Both the position numbers and the translations under genes were made by a program. The notes under the pieces were generated by a model, which made no database searches, was not told the origin of the DNA, and saw only the letters and a program-made list of their open reading frames with translations. A stretch of 39,350 bases of DNA, from contig JAIYAV010000338.1 in the NCBI GenBank assembly GCA_027488855.1, positions 1-39,350 on the forward strand, read 5' to 3'. The stretch comes from Saprospiraceae bacterium. Its GTDB lineage: Bacteria > Bacteroidota > Bacteroidia > Chitinophagales > Saprospiraceae. Of this stretch, positions 8,094 to 17,300 are shown piece after piece (position 1 is the stretch's first letter; each line of letters begins with the position of its first letter).

Positions 8094-8224
8094 ATTTGTA
8101 GCGGCATTTGGTCGATCAAAGGCAACGATTTCAAAGGCTATCGCGTTTAGTATTCATTTGTAACGCAGGTTCAGAACAGAACTTAGGGACTTGCAAAAAT
8201 TGCTCATGCTGTAAGCACTATTTT

Positions 8225-10225
8225 ATGGAAAATAACGAAAATAACAATAAGCGAGATAACGGCGGTGGCGGAGGTGGTTCGCGGCTTAATTCCTTTTGGA
8301 TTTACGGCATTATTGCGGTGATCTTTTTGGGCCTAAACCTCGTGTACATGGAAAGCGCCCCAGAGCCCCTTTCTCGCAATCGCCTTGGACAGATGATCCA
8401 GAATGGTGACATCGATAAAATTGAGGTCATCAATAAAGAGGTTGCGCATATTTTTTTGAAAAAAGAAGCTTTGCCCAAACCCGATTACAAGGATGCGACC
8501 AAAACTACTTTTGGCGGGGATCGTTACAACTACCACATCGAAATTGGTAGTGTAGAAAGCTTCGAGAAGTTCTTGCAGGACAATGAAAAAGAGGGGGATA
8601 TCAATCCTATTTACCCTTCCTACGTCACCAAGACCAATTACCTGATGCAAATTTTGGCCTGGGTAGTGCCCCTGCTGCTGATTGTAATGGTTTGGGTTTT
8701 CATCATGCGCCGGGTAGGCGGTGGTGCGGGTGGCCCCGGTGGACAAATCTTCAATATTGGCAAGTCAAAAGCTGCGTTGTTTGACCAAAACAGCAAAGTA
8801 AACATCACTTTCGCCGATGTGGCAGGTTTGGATGAGGCCAAGGAAGAGGTAGTCGAAGTGGTAGATTTCCTGAAAAATCCTAAAAAATATACTGCCCTGG
8901 GTGGTAAAATCCCAAAAGGGGTACTATTGGTAGGCCCTCCGGGAACAGGTAAAACCCTGCTCGCCAAAGCCGTAGCCGGTGAGGCAGGTGTACCGTTTTT
9001 CTCTATCTCTGGTTCCGACTTTGTGGAAATGTTTGTGGGTGTAGGTGCTTCTCGGGTACGCGACCTCTTCAAACAAGCCCGTGAAAAGGCACCCTGTATC
9101 GTGTTCATCGACGAAATTGACGCCATTGGCCGTGCCCGTGGTCGCAACAACTTCCAAGGTGGCAACGATGAGCGGGAAAATACGCTGAACCAATTGTTGG
9201 TGGAAATGGATGGTTTTAGTACCGATAAAGGAGTAATCCTGATGGGTGCCACCAACCGCCCCGACATTTTGGATACAGCCTTGATGCGTCCAGGCCGTTT
9301 TGACCGCCAGATCAGCATCGATCGCCCCGATTTGAAAGGCCGCGAAGCCATCTTCAAGGTTCACCTCAAGACGATCAAAACATCGGACGACATCAGTGCC
9401 TGGGTACTTTCTGAAATGACTCCTGGTTTTGCTGGTGCCGACATCGCCAATATTTGTAACGAAGCCGCCCTGATCGCTGCCCGCCGCAATAAGAAGTGGG
9501 TCGACATGGATGACTTCAACTACGCTCTAGACCGCGTAATTGGTGGCTTGGAGAAAAAGAACAAACTCATTTCTCCTGAAGAAAAGAAAATTATTGCCTA
9601 CCACGAAGCAGGACACGCGGTTTGCGGCTGGTACCTGGAGCACGCTTCACCACTGGTAAAAGTGACGATTGTCCCACGGGGCATTGGCACTCTGGGCTAC
9701 GCACAATACTTGCCGAAAGAAGAGAACATCACCCGCACTGAGCAATTGCTCGACCGCATGTGTATGACCTTCGGTGGCCGTGCCGCTGAAAACAACGTCT
9801 TCAGCAAAATCTCTACCGGTGCTCAAAATGACCTGGATCAGGTAACCAAAATGGCTTACAGCATGATCAGCATTTTTGGCATGAACGAAAAGGTAGGTCA
9901 AGTATCTTTTTACGGACTTTCTAGTGAGTCGTACCAAAAGCCTTACTCGGACGAGACCGCTACGCTGATTGACGACGAGGTGCGCAAAATGGTGAATTCA
10001 CAATACGAACGGGCGAAAGAGCTGCTGCGCGAACGCCGCCAGGAATTGGAAGTGATTGCTCAGGCTTTGTTGGAAAAGGAAGTCCTGCTGAAATCCGACC
10101 TCGAACGCTTGATTGGTCCACGGCCTTACGAATTCCCCGAGGACAAAGCCAGAATGAATGGCCACAGCAGCGAAACTGCTGCACCAGTTGGAGAAGATCA
10201 CGGCGACATCGTGCCGAATCCATAA
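8225..10225 (+). CDS. ftsH: ATP-dependent zinc metalloprotease FtsH
   Basis: The frame opens at 8108, but the ATG at 8225 gives the normal 666-residue FtsH. The N terminus is Asn/Gly-rich. A first membrane segment at about 23-42 is followed by a periplasmic loop to about 137 and a second segment at about 138-160. The AAA domain has Walker A GPPGTGKT (237-244), Walker B VFIDEIDA (293-300) and the [12 protein letters not shown]...RPGRFDRQI. The protease domain has the zinc motif HEAGH (460-464). It degrades misfolded membrane proteins and regulators such as LpxC. The C-terminal tail is acidic and unconserved. A clear rho-independent terminator follows. Confidence 0.97.
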   Translation: MENNENNNKRDNGGGGGGSRLNSFWIYGIIAVIFLGLNLVYMESAPEPLSRNRLGQMIQNGDIDKIEVINKEVAHIFLKKEALPKPDYKDATKTTFGGDRYNYHIEIGSVESFEKFLQDNEKEGDINPIYPSYVTKTNYLMQILAWVVPLLLIVMVWVFIMRRVGGGAGGPGGQIFNIGKSKAALFDQNSKVNITFADVAGLDEAKEEVVEVVDFLKNPKKYTALGGKIPKGVLLVGPPGTGKTLLAKAVAGEAGVPFFSISGSDFVEMFVGVGASRVRDLFKQAREKAPCIVFIDEIDAIGRARGRNNFQGGNDERENTLNQLLVEMDGFSTDKGVILMGATNRPDILDTALMRPGRFDRQISIDRPDLKGREAIFKVHLKTIKTSDDISAWVLSEMTPGFAGADIANICNEAALIAARRNKKWVDMDDFNYALDRVIGGLEKKNKLISPEEKKIIAYHEAGHAVCGWYLEHASPLVKVTIVPRGIGTLGYAQYLPKEENITRTEQLLDRMCMTFGGRAAENNVFSKISTGAQNDLDQVTKMAYSMISIFGMNEKVGQVSFYGLSSESYQKPYSDETATLIDDEVRKMVNSQYERAKELLRERRQELEVIAQALLEKEVLLKSDLERLIGPRPYEFPEDKARMNGHSSETAAPVGEDHGDIVPNP

Positions 10226-10255
10226 GTAGTAGAAGTAATTTTGTATGAAAATGGG

Positions 10256-10292
10256 AAGCGGGAATGACTGAGAGGTTGTTCCCGCTTTTTTT
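10256..10292 (+). terminator. Rho-independent terminator of ftsH
   Basis: AAGCGGGAA at 10256-10264 pairs with TTCCCGCTT at 10279-10287, followed by a run of seven T. It lies 30 bp after the ftsH stop. Confidence 0.9.
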
Positions 10293-10426
10293 GTTGGTAT
10301 CGGTGTTGAAAAGATAAAAAACTGCTGCACAAGTGTAACTTAACACCATTTTTGCATTACCTATATAAAGTTTTTCAATTCCATTAAACATCAACTTTTA
10401 GTTTTTTAACTCAAAATTTTCCAGTT

Positions 10427-11692
10427 ATGAAGAATGCCGCATTGTTCGTGCTGTTCCTTACAGCACAGGTAAGTCTATTGGGTCAATCCAAAACCATTGT
10501 AGTCCGCACTTTTCCTGAAATCGGCCTACAACGTTATTTCCCATTATGGATTTTTGAACCCACTTATCTTCACAAGGCTGACAGCCTTTCTAAAAAACTA
10601 CAAGGAATCCCTGTTTATCTAAAAGATTATGGTGTAGCCAGTTTTATTTACCCTGACCAGCACAAAATAGGGGAAGACATCAGAAAAATCTATAAAAATA
10701 ATGTTGCCAAGGCCGACAGCTTGATCAGCAAACTCAGGTATTTCAATTTAATGGTGGTGGGTCATGACAAATCAGATAAAATAATCATCATTGACAGCGA
10801 TAACAATTATGACCTCTCTAACGATTTTGTTTTTCGATTCCCTATTGCCCGTAAAGAGGACAATCAGCAGCAATACTGCACTTTAAACTATCAAACCTTT
10901 GACAAAGGGAAAATTCAGTGGAAAAACAGCAATGTACACATCCAGGCTTTCAATACAGGAATCATTAAAACCATACCTGAGCGCTATGATATGTGGATCA
11001 CCCCTTTTGGAACGGTTTGCAAAGGCAGTTTCACAATTGGGGATCAGACCTACAATCTGGCCCTGAACAATGCCCCAGAATATTTTGAGAATACTGAATT
11101 ACTCATCAAACCCAACAGGCTCCACCTGACTGAGAACAACCTTTTAAGTGTGTTTTTGCCCAAAATGGATACTTTCCAGCTTGCCCAAAAAAGCTACCAC
11201 ATCAAGTCCATTGCTCCTGGCTGTGAAAGCATCGTTATTGAAGAAACCGTGCCCAAAAAATTCAAGGGCATTGTTCTTGGGGCACAAATGCCTGATTTGA
11301 CATATCCAAACCTTGCCGAAAAGAATTTGAGCATCAGTAGTTATCGGGGCAAATTCCTACTCATTGATCTTTGGGGAAGCTGGTGTGGGCCTTGCATCGC
11401 TCAAATGCCTAAACTGAAGGCACTGTATGAAAAATACCGGAGTAAAAACTTCGCCATCCTTGGTATTGCTTTCGAAACAGACAAAACCTTAAACAACTTA
11501 AAATCCGTAATCGCAGAACAAGAACTGCCTTGGGACCAAGTATATTCAACCGAACCCTTGAAGGTTTTCTTCAGCAATTATGCAATCTACCCTACCTATT
11601 TACTTGTGGCACCCGATGGCACTATTCTAGCCAGGGAAGGAACAGGAGGTTTTACCAAAATCGAAGCACAGTTGGAAAAATCGTTGAAATAA
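10427..11692 (+). CDS. Exported TlpA/ResA-like thioredoxin-domain protein
   Basis: This is a 421-residue protein with an N-terminal signal peptide (MKNAALFVLFLTAQVSLLGQ, cleavage near residue 20). Residues about 21-280 form a region I do not recognise, rich in beta-prone sequence. Residues about 285-421 are a thioredoxin-fold domain of the AhpC/TSA-TlpA type, with GKFLLIDLWGSW and the active-site Cys320-Gly-Pro-Cys323, then the cis-proline region YPTYLLVAPDG. It probably reduces or isomerises disulfides in the periplasm. Such two-part proteins are very common in Bacteroidota. The gene stands alone between the ftsH terminator and a palindrome. Confidence 0.88.
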   Translation: MKNAALFVLFLTAQVSLLGQSKTIVVRTFPEIGLQRYFPLWIFEPTYLHKADSLSKKLQGIPVYLKDYGVASFIYPDQHKIGEDIRKIYKNNVAKADSLISKLRYFNLMVVGHDKSDKIIIIDSDNNYDLSNDFVFRFPIARKEDNQQQYCTLNYQTFDKGKIQWKNSNVHIQAFNTGIIKTIPERYDMWITPFGTVCKGSFTIGDQTYNLALNNAPEYFENTELLIKPNRLHLTENNLLSVFLPKMDTFQLAQKSYHIKSIAPGCESIVIEETVPKKFKGIVLGAQMPDLTYPNLAEKNLSISSYRGKFLLIDLWGSWCGPCIAQMPKLKALYEKYRSKNFAILGIAFETDKTLNNLKSVIAEQELPWDQVYSTEPLKVFFSNYAIYPTYLLVAPDGTILAREGTGGFTKIEAQLEKSLK

Positions 11693-11702
11693 GTAGTTGT
11701 GA

Positions 11703-11792
11703 GATAACCCGCTAGTCCAAAGCTTCCTCTTTAACTTCCAAGGAACGGTAAATGAACATTTGTTTTAGTGGAGAAGAGTCTAGCGGGTTATC
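11703..11792. repeat. Perfect 13-bp inverted repeat between convergent genes
   Basis: gataacccgctag at 11703-11715 pairs perfectly with ctagcgggttatc at 11780-11792; the spacer is 64 nt. It lies between the rightward TlpA-like gene and the leftward vWA gene and is placed to terminate both. The octamer cccgctag also forms the stem of the hairpin at 21847-21874. Confidence 0.7.
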
Positions 11793-11817
11793 GATATGTT
11801 TGAATTTTTCAAGTCCT

Positions 11818-12903
11818 CTATCTTTTCACAAACCCAAAATCAACCAACTGTTTGGAGATCATTTCACTCATTGCCAAATTCAGGGTTTTGTTGTTGAGCT
11901 TCGGTTGTACGGTAATCTTCAAAAACTCTTCCACCTTTTGTTGGTAGGTTTCAAATCCCTCGGCAAAAGCCTCCCTTTTTCGGGAAAACTCCAATAGCTT
12001 AAATTTCAGTTCTTTTGGGTTTAAACTTCGCCACATTTCTGGTATTTCGGCGTCATCAAATTGACTGATTTCCCAATTGCTTTCATTGAATTTGTCAATG
12101 ATGTCCTTCGCCTTTTTTGTTTTCCCATATTTGTAGATGATCATGTCTCTGATGGCGGGCGAAACTTCTCCTTTAGAATCAAATCGATTGATTCTTTCCT
12201 CCTTTTTTTCATCAAAATAAGTGGATTTGTAGTCGTAATAAAATTTGATCAAGGTATGATCATAAGGTGTTTTAAATTCATCAATGCCCAAGTTTTGGTC
12301 AATGTTGGCATAAGTACCGTTTCCCAGCTTTGCGGCTTTTTCCCATTTTTCATAAATGCCTTTTTCTTTTTCGCCGCAGTAAATGGTATTGAGGATTATA
12401 CCTCGTTGGGTTGCCAGTTGGGAGGATTCCTCAAAATTGACTAACCCTTGATCAAATGGCTCATTCCCCGCCATGATTATACATTTGAACACGGATTTAT
12501 CTTCCCAGGACAGGCTATCCAAGGCGTTTTTTATGGCCGAACCCCCGTATTCTTCTCCTCCTCCTGTCTCCATTAACCATAATTTCTCGGCTACTTTATC
12601 AATATCGACAGTGAAATCTGCAACTATTTTTACATGCCCATTTTCGGCATATTTTAGGTTGCCATAAGAAATTACGGCTATTTCGATGACCGTTTTTAAA
12701 TCGTCTTTTTGAAATGTTTCGATAAAAGAAATGGTCTTCCATATTTCATTTTGAGCTTGGCTCAACAATCCATCCATGGAACCACTCACATCTAAAATCA
12801 GGCACAATTGAATTTTGGAAATTGAATCTGCTTGCATCGGCTCCTTTCCAAATGTGAATGATGCCAATAGCATTGAAATGAGGATTGTGGGTATTTTTTT
12901 CAT
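11818..12903 (-). CDS. Exported von Willebrand factor A (vWA) domain protein
   Basis: This is a 361-residue protein with a signal peptide (MKKIPTILISMLLASFTFG). A vWA domain starts at about residue 30 with LILDVSGSM. The metal-binding MIDAS residues Asp38, Ser40 and Ser42 are present, followed by GGGEEYGG, which supplies the conserved Thr/Gly-region loop. The C-terminal half (about 220-361) is charged and helical and has no motif I know. The protein is likely periplasmic or surface exposed and binds a partner through metal. No chaperone-like ATPase or other usual vWA partner is next to it. It differs from the cytoplasmic vWA protein at 24957-25868. Confidence 0.82.
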   Translation of the reverse strand: MKKIPTILISMLLASFTFGKEPMQADSISKIQLCLILDVSGSMDGLLSQAQNEIWKTISFIETFQKDDLKTVIEIAVISYGNLKYAENGHVKIVADFTVDIDKVAEKLWLMETGGGEEYGGSAIKNALDSLSWEDKSVFKCIIMAGNEPFDQGLVNFEESSQLATQRGIILNTIYCGEKEKGIYEKWEKAAKLGNGTYANIDQNLGIDEFKTPYDHTLIKFYYDYKSTYFDEKKEERINRFDSKGEVSPAIRDMIIYKYGKTKKAKDIIDKFNESNWEISQFDDAEIPEMWRSLNPKELKFKLLEFSRKREAFAEGFETYQQKVEEFLKITVQPKLNNKTLNLAMSEMISKQLVDFGFVKR

Positions 12904-13028
12904 CTTGCATCTATTTTGTCGGTACTACTTATTTAGCTAGATGCGATCTTATTTTTTTTTGACCAGGTAAGGCTGGATTTTTTTGTATAAACCTGATTTT
13001 AGGATGAGTCACTGCATTCTTCAGGCCC
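12904..13028. other. Intergenic spacer with a 7-bp inverted repeat
   Basis: GCATCTA at 12907-12913 and TAGATGC at 12938-12944 form an inverted repeat just upstream of the leftward vWA gene. It may be an operator or a leader hairpin. A run of nine or more T follows at about 12951 on the plus strand. No gene is seen. Confidence 0.3.
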
Positions 13029-14579
13029 TCAAAACTCCTCCTCCTTCCACTCCCCAATATTCCTTGTCTCGCTCAAAAAATTCACTCCTATTCCAATCAC
13101 AGGTTTTTCTGTATTCCAAAATGCCTGATAATATTCTTTCTTTCTGATTTGCGCTAGCGCTTTTTCCGCACTTTCGTCCAGTTTGAACTCAAAGATATAG
13201 ATGTAGGAAGCTGTTTCCACCAGTGCATCTACTCGGCCATCGGAGGTACACACCTCGCTGTGAATGTTCAGGCCCATGTAGGTAAACAACAGGTGAATGG
13301 CCGCATGGAAAAATTTCTCAGGATAGGTTTCGTGCAACTGATAGGTGATCGACTTGAACATCCCTTGCAGCTGCTTCATGACTTGATCTACTTTGCGCAC
13401 TTGTAGCAGTTGCTCCAATTTGTAAATAAGAGGCAGAGCCTCTCCTCGGCGCAAACCACCATAAGCCTCCAGCAAAAAACTGGTCATGGCATTTTTTACC
13501 TCGTAGTTTGGGTAGTCCATTTCGTACAGGCCCATTTCATTTCTGGACTTCAGGGTGAGGTAACCCGTTTGGTAAAGCAAGCCAAAGGCATTGAGGTCTT
13601 CGAGGTCAAAAGTAGCGAAGCTTTGTTCCCCTTGAGGATAAAGCTCTAGTTCGTAGAGCCCTTCTTTTTTTAAGAGTTTGATTAAGAAACTCGGGGTGCC
13701 GGTTTCAAACCAGAAGTTTTTGAATTCCTGTACATTGAAAAACATATTGATCGAAACAGGGTTGTAAACCGTCTCGGCGCTGGTATGGAAACGATATCCA
13801 TTGTACCAAAAGCGCATTTTGTCTAACAACGCCTGCCTATTCAGTTTGAGTGCAGTTGCAGTGTTTTCAATTTCTTCCGAAAAGCCCTGCTCCAATTCCA
13901 TTTGGGTATAACCAAGCATGGTGGAATACTGCGCATTCATCGTCAGATCCACCAAATTATTCATGCCCGAAAAAATTCCCACTTTGGAAAATTTGCTTAC
14001 CCCGGTGATGAATACCAATTCCAGGTAAGGGTCTAAATCCTTTAAAACGGAGTAAAAACTTTTGAGCAATTCCCGGTTTTGGTAAGCTTTGGCAATCTCT
14101 TCGCCCAAGTAGCCTACAATTGGTGCATCATATTCATCAATCAAGACCACCACTTTGTTGATCGTGGCCAATTCGGTGACCAGATAGGCTAGTTTATTGG
14201 TAAGATTGCCTTGAATAGGTTCCAGGCCATGCGTTTTGATCAGGCCATCCAGAGCGTAATTCAGCGATTCTTGCAAGCCATTTTGCTGAAAGCCCAGTGC
14301 CGTAAAGGAAAGTTTGATAATGGGGTGGGCTTGTCGGCTCCAGTCCCACTGATCTTCAATCCATAAACCTTTAAAGAGTTCTTTGCTGCCGCGATACAAT
14401 TCCTGGAGTACCGCAATAGTAATGGATTTGCCAAAACGGCGGGGGCGGGAAAGAAAAAAATACTTCCCAGAGGTACACATCTGGTGTACGTAGCGGGTTT
14501 TGTCGATGTACTTGTACCCTCCACGAATGATTTCACCAAAATCCTGTAAACCTAAGGGCAGTTTTTGAGCCATAATCAC
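13029..14579 (-). CDS. AAA-ATPase-like protein with C-terminal PD-(D/E)XK nuclease domain
   Basis: This 516-residue protein belongs to the AAA-ATPase_like plus PDDEXK_9 family (often called DUF1703). The N-terminal part has GLQDFGEIIRGG and a Walker A-like SRPRRFGKS (44-52). The Walker B equivalent is VVLIDEYDAP (144-153). The C-terminal domain has Asp451, Glu464-X-Lys466 and Gln477, the PD-(D/E)XK core. The family is greatly expanded in Bacteroidota and other anaerobes, where near-identical paralogues are common, and its role is unproven. The start may be the first or third codon (both ATG). It stands alone, with a long palindrome upstream. Confidence 0.9.
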   Translation of the reverse strand: MIMAQKLPLGLQDFGEIIRGGYKYIDKTRYVHQMCTSGKYFFLSRPRRFGKSITIAVLQELYRGSKELFKGLWIEDQWDWSRQAHPIIKLSFTALGFQQNGLQESLNYALDGLIKTHGLEPIQGNLTNKLAYLVTELATINKVVVLIDEYDAPIVGYLGEEIAKAYQNRELLKSFYSVLKDLDPYLELVFITGVSKFSKVGIFSGMNNLVDLTMNAQYSTMLGYTQMELEQGFSEEIENTATALKLNRQALLDKMRFWYNGYRFHTSAETVYNPVSINMFFNVQEFKNFWFETGTPSFLIKLLKKEGLYELELYPQGEQSFATFDLEDLNAFGLLYQTGYLTLKSRNEMGLYEMDYPNYEVKNAMTSFLLEAYGGLRRGEALPLIYKLEQLLQVRKVDQVMKQLQGMFKSITYQLHETYPEKFFHAAIHLLFTYMGLNIHSEVCTSDGRVDALVETASYIYIFEFKLDESAEKALAQIRKKEYYQAFWNTEKPVIGIGVNFLSETRNIGEWKEEEF

Positions 14580-14593
14580 TTTACATTTAACTC

Positions 14594-14751
14594 AGGAACG
14601 GAAATAAAATAAAGTAAACACTTGACCGGCTCTTTTTTGATTTTGCTACGTTACTCCTCAGTTGCGTAGACTCGCTATGCGCCTTCGTCGTGCCTTGCCA
14701 AATCAAAAAATAGCTCAGTCAACTTGTTTACTTTATTTCATTCCCGTTCCT
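14594..14751. repeat. About 51-bp imperfect palindrome with REP-like centre
   Basis: The left arm (14594-14644) and right arm (14701-14751) are complementary over most of their length, including the block aaataaagtaaac. The centre (about 14646-14698) contains ctacgttactcctcagttgcgtag, which folds on itself through CTACG/CGTAG. It lies upstream of the leftward AAA/nuclease gene and downstream of hemD. Confidence 0.75.
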
Positions 14752-14776
14752 CAAAGATAGGGATTTAATTCATCCC

Positions 14777-14831
14777 AAAAAAAATGACGAAGCACAAATT
14801 CCCATTCGTACTTCGTCATTTGTGCCTCGTC
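14777..14831 (-). terminator. Rho-independent terminator of hemD with an alternative stem
   Basis: In the minus-strand RNA a 14-bp stem (14818-14831 with 14786-14799, one mismatch) is followed by a run of eight U (14777-14784). A second perfect 11-bp stem, 14811-14821 with 14782-14792, shares bases with the first and excludes it. The hairpin ends 10 bp from the hemD stop. Confidence 0.85.
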
Positions 14832-14840
14832 TCGCTTTAT

Positions 14841-15620
14841 CTACAGGTCTTTATTCGACTTTTGTAGGTAATTCTCCAAAGCTTTGGTCATGGAGGGCAC
14901 TTCTGGTGCTGGCGCATTGATGTTCACGCTCAGCCCCCGATCTTCAACCGCCTGACGGGTCAGGTTGCCAAATACGGCAATGCGGGTTTCATTTTGTTTG
15001 AAATCCGGAAAGTTGTCGTAAAGGGATTGAATACAGAGTGGACTGAAGAACACCAGCACATCATACGTTACGTCGCTAAGGTCGGACAAGTCCGAGCTCA
15101 CGGTGTGGTACATGATCGCGTCTTTCCAATCTAGTTTCATGTCGTCCAGATACTTGGTAATTTCCTTCGCACCTAGATTGGAACAAGGGAGCAGAAACTT
15201 CTCACCCTTGTGTTTTTTCAAGTAAGCCCCCAAATCTTCGATCGTCCGTGTACCTACAAACACCTTACGCTTACGGTAAAGGATAAATTTTTGTAGGTAA
15301 TTGGCAATGTTTTCCGTCAGGCAGAAATATTTGGTTTCTGGTGACATCTTTACCCGCATCTCCTCACAAAGGCGAAAGAAGTGATCAACCGCATTTTTAC
15401 TGGAAAAAATCACAGCAGGGTACTCGTCGGGACGGATGCGCTGCTTTCTGAAATCTTTGGCTTCCAGTCCTTCAACGTGGCTGAAAGACCTCCAGTCAAT
15501 TTGTAGGTTGTACCTTTTCTCCAACTCATAGTATGGAGAACGTTCAGGTTTGGGCTGCGAAACAAGGATGGTCTTTACTTTTTTGAAAGTCTCCTCCTTG
15601 GCTTGTCCGTTTGCTGCCAT
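14841..15620 (-). CDS. hemD: Uroporphyrinogen-III synthase
   Basis: This 259-residue protein matches the Bacteroidota type of HemD. It has the ordered pattern TILVSQPKPERSPYYEL, PAVIFSSKNAVDHFF, a central KFLLPCSNLGAKEI, and DVLVFFSPLCIQSLYDNFP with IAVFGNLTRQAVEDRGL towards the end. The enzyme cyclises hydroxymethylbilane to uroporphyrinogen III in haem synthesis. Overall sequence conservation is low in this family, so the call rests on the pattern and on the neighbour: DUF4271 lies directly upstream, an association I know from this phylum. Only 37 bp separate the two genes, so they are likely cotranscribed. Confidence 0.9.
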   Translation of the reverse strand: MAANGQAKEETFKKVKTILVSQPKPERSPYYELEKRYNLQIDWRSFSHVEGLEAKDFRKQRIRPDEYPAVIFSSKNAVDHFFRLCEEMRVKMSPETKYFCLTENIANYLQKFILYRKRKVFVGTRTIEDLGAYLKKHKGEKFLLPCSNLGAKEITKYLDDMKLDWKDAIMYHTVSSDLSDLSDVTYDVLVFFSPLCIQSLYDNFPDFKQNETRIAVFGNLTRQAVEDRGLSVNINAPAPEVPSMTKALENYLQKSNKDL

Positions 15621-15657
15621 TCACGATTATTTTGGTAACCTACTTTCGTTTTCCTGC

Positions 15658-16593
15658 TTACTGTTGGTTCAAGATTAATTTTACCACAGTGAGTACAGGA
15701 GCGATTTCGACAGTGCAAATATACAACAAAAAGTGAAATAGATGTGATGCAAAAATTCGGCCCGCCAACCAAAGGCTGCGTACCGATCTGAATGCATAAA
15801 CCAATCCAATGACACCAATGGTTCCCCAGATAAAAATTTTGTGCCACTCCGGGCTGCCGTAAGCCAATAAAATGTTGATGGGGCCCAACAACAAACCTAG
15901 TGCAGCACCAAATACCAGCATGATGAAGCTGTAGCGGGAGATCTCACGACCTACCGGAAAAATGAGGCCAATCAAGCCCAGTACCAGGTGTTTGAGCCCA
16001 AAAGCCGCAACGACGCCTCCCACGCAGATGCCCAATTGCGTAAGATGCCCCATGCCAAAATCAACCTGCAAATCGTGGAGGAGATAAAATACAAAGAAGC
16101 CCAGGTTGATTAAGAATGAAAGATACAAGACTGCGTAAACCCCTACGCCGCGCCCTTCTCTTTCCCGAAAAATCTGATTGAAAGCATTTTCATTGGCAAA
16201 AGCCTGAAAAACTTTGATGATCGGCCCACGCAATAAGGTCATAAAAAACGCCAAAGTGAGCAAAATAAAGGTAGTCACCCCAAAATTGAGGCGTTGAAGG
16301 ATGGCGGCGGGTGTAAGATTGGATTTGAAATCAAATTTTGGAAGGGTCCATTCGCGGCGCTTTTTAGCAGGTTTTGCTTTTTCTGCGACAACGAGTAGGG
16401 CGCTGGCCGATGGACGTGCCAAAAGGTCGAAAGGATTGTTGAGTACAGCGGAATCTACCGTTGCTGCACCAGGTTTGACTCCCATTCGGTGCAACAATTC
16501 AAAAGGGTTGTCACTGCTTTGTGCCGAAAGATTATTCGGGACAAATGGCAATGCCATGAAATAAAAAAATATAAAAACAATCTTCCGCTTCAA
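15658..16593 (-). CDS. DUF4271 family integral membrane protein
   Basis: The protein is 311 residues when started at the TTG at 16593. That start gives a standard signal peptide beginning Met-Lys-Arg-Lys and ending near LSAQ. The open frame runs up to a TTG at 16626, which lies too close to the promoter element. After a Pro/Ala-rich segment with two NPF(E/D)LL motifs come about seven hydrophobic segments spanning residues 95-305, typical of DUF4271. The function is unknown. Its position directly before hemD suggests a link with haem or envelope physiology, which is inference. A candidate -7 element lies 22 bp upstream of the start. Confidence 0.82.
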   Translation of the reverse strand: MKRKIVFIFFYFMALPFVPNNLSAQSSDNPFELLHRMGVKPGAATVDSAVLNNPFDLLARPSASALLVVAEKAKPAKKRREWTLPKFDFKSNLTPAAILQRLNFGVTTFILLTLAFFMTLLRGPIIKVFQAFANENAFNQIFREREGRGVGVYAVLYLSFLINLGFFVFYLLHDLQVDFGMGHLTQLGICVGGVVAAFGLKHLVLGLIGLIFPVGREISRYSFIMLVFGAALGLLLGPINILLAYGSPEWHKIFIWGTIGVIGLVYAFRSVRSLWLAGRIFASHLFHFLLYICTVEIAPVLTVVKLILNQQ

Positions 16594-16614
16594 GTTTTCT
16601 ACCTTTTTCGGCGG

Positions 16615-16622
16615 CAAAGGTA
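16615..16622 (-). promoter_or_regulatory. Candidate -7 promoter element for DUF4271-hemD
   Basis: TACCTTTG on the minus strand matches TAnnTTTG. It lies 22 bp before the TTG at 16593 and supports that start over the upstream TTG at 16626, which would overlap the promoter. No clear -33 TTG is visible at the usual spacing. Confidence 0.5.
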
Positions 16623-16671
16623 GCAAGCATTTGTGAATGATTGGGTATGTAGGGGGGAATGAATCAAAAAA

Positions 16672-16764
16672 AGTTTAGAAGTTGAGGAGTTTAGAAGTTG
16701 AGTATTGCTAGCGTCTAAGTCGCTGCGGTAGCCTCAACTTCCTCAACTCCTCAACTTCTAAACT
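16672..16764. repeat. 31-bp palindrome with 8-bp tandem units and the shared core
   Basis: The left arm (16672-16702) is built of 8-bp units gtttagaa and gttgagga. The right arm (16733-16764) is the inverted counterpart with about four differences. The core at 16713-16732 (gtctaagtcgctgcggtagc) matches 96-115 at 18 of 20 positions. The right arm includes two bases of the stop codon of the leftward DUF1573 gene. It is probably that gene's terminator. Confidence 0.85.
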
Positions 16765-17197
16765 AATTCGCTGCTTGCTCCACCTTCCCTTTCAAGCGCA
16801 ATACCACCTGCTCATCGCTCAGGCTGGTGATGACGGTCACTTGCTTGGTGAAATCGCCTGGTGCCAAAGCGTTGTAAGTAGCAGTGATTTCGCCAGTTTT
16901 GCCAGGAGCAATGGGCTCTTTGGTGTAATTAGGTGTGGTACAACCGCAAGAGGCATTCACTGAAGTGAAAATCATGGGCGACTTGCTCTTGTTTTTTACT
17001 TTAAAAATGGCTGTAACGGGTTTGCCTTGAGGAATGGCTCCAAAATCGTGTTCGATTTTGTCCCAAATCAAAGTGGGTGCTTTCTTTTTGCTTTTAGCGG
17101 AAGCTTCAGTTTTTTTCACGGTGGCTTCAGCAGTGCTTTGAGCAGCAAGGGTTCCCACTGTGCTCAGGGCCAATAGGGCAAGGATCAAATATTTCAT
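16763..17197 (-). CDS. Exported DUF1573 protein
   Basis: This is a 144-residue protein with a signal peptide (cleavage near LAAQ, residue 20), a Lys-rich linker, and one DUF1573 domain from about residue 42. The domain shows the hallmarks HDFGAIPQGKPVTAIFKVKN, the SCGCTTP motif near residue 84, and PGKTGEI. It is an Ig-like ASPM/MSP-type fold found in large numbers in Bacteroidota. It is exported, and its function is unknown. The stop codon is formed at the edge of a palindrome. A candidate promoter lies 52 bp upstream. Confidence 0.92.
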   Translation of the reverse strand: MKYLILALLALSTVGTLAAQSTAEATVKKTEASAKSKKKAPTLIWDKIEHDFGAIPQGKPVTAIFKVKNKSKSPMIFTSVNASCGCTTPNYTKEPIAPGKTGEITATYNALAPGDFTKQVTVITSLSDEQVVLRLKGKVEQAAN

Positions 17198-17248
17198 GGC
17201 AATTTCGTTTTTTGTTCCGCAAGTTAACGGAGGTTATCAAAACTTGCA

Positions 17249-17256
17249 CAAAAGTA
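17249..17256 (-). promoter_or_regulatory. Candidate -7 promoter element for DUF1573
   Basis: TACTTTTG on the minus strand fits TAnnTTTG, 52 bp before the ATG at 17197. Just upstream is the perfect dyad CTTGTACAAG. The -33 element is unclear. Confidence 0.4.
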
Positions 17257-17300
17257 ATGTAAGCTTGTACAAGGTGCTGTTAACAGGATTCAAATTAGTG

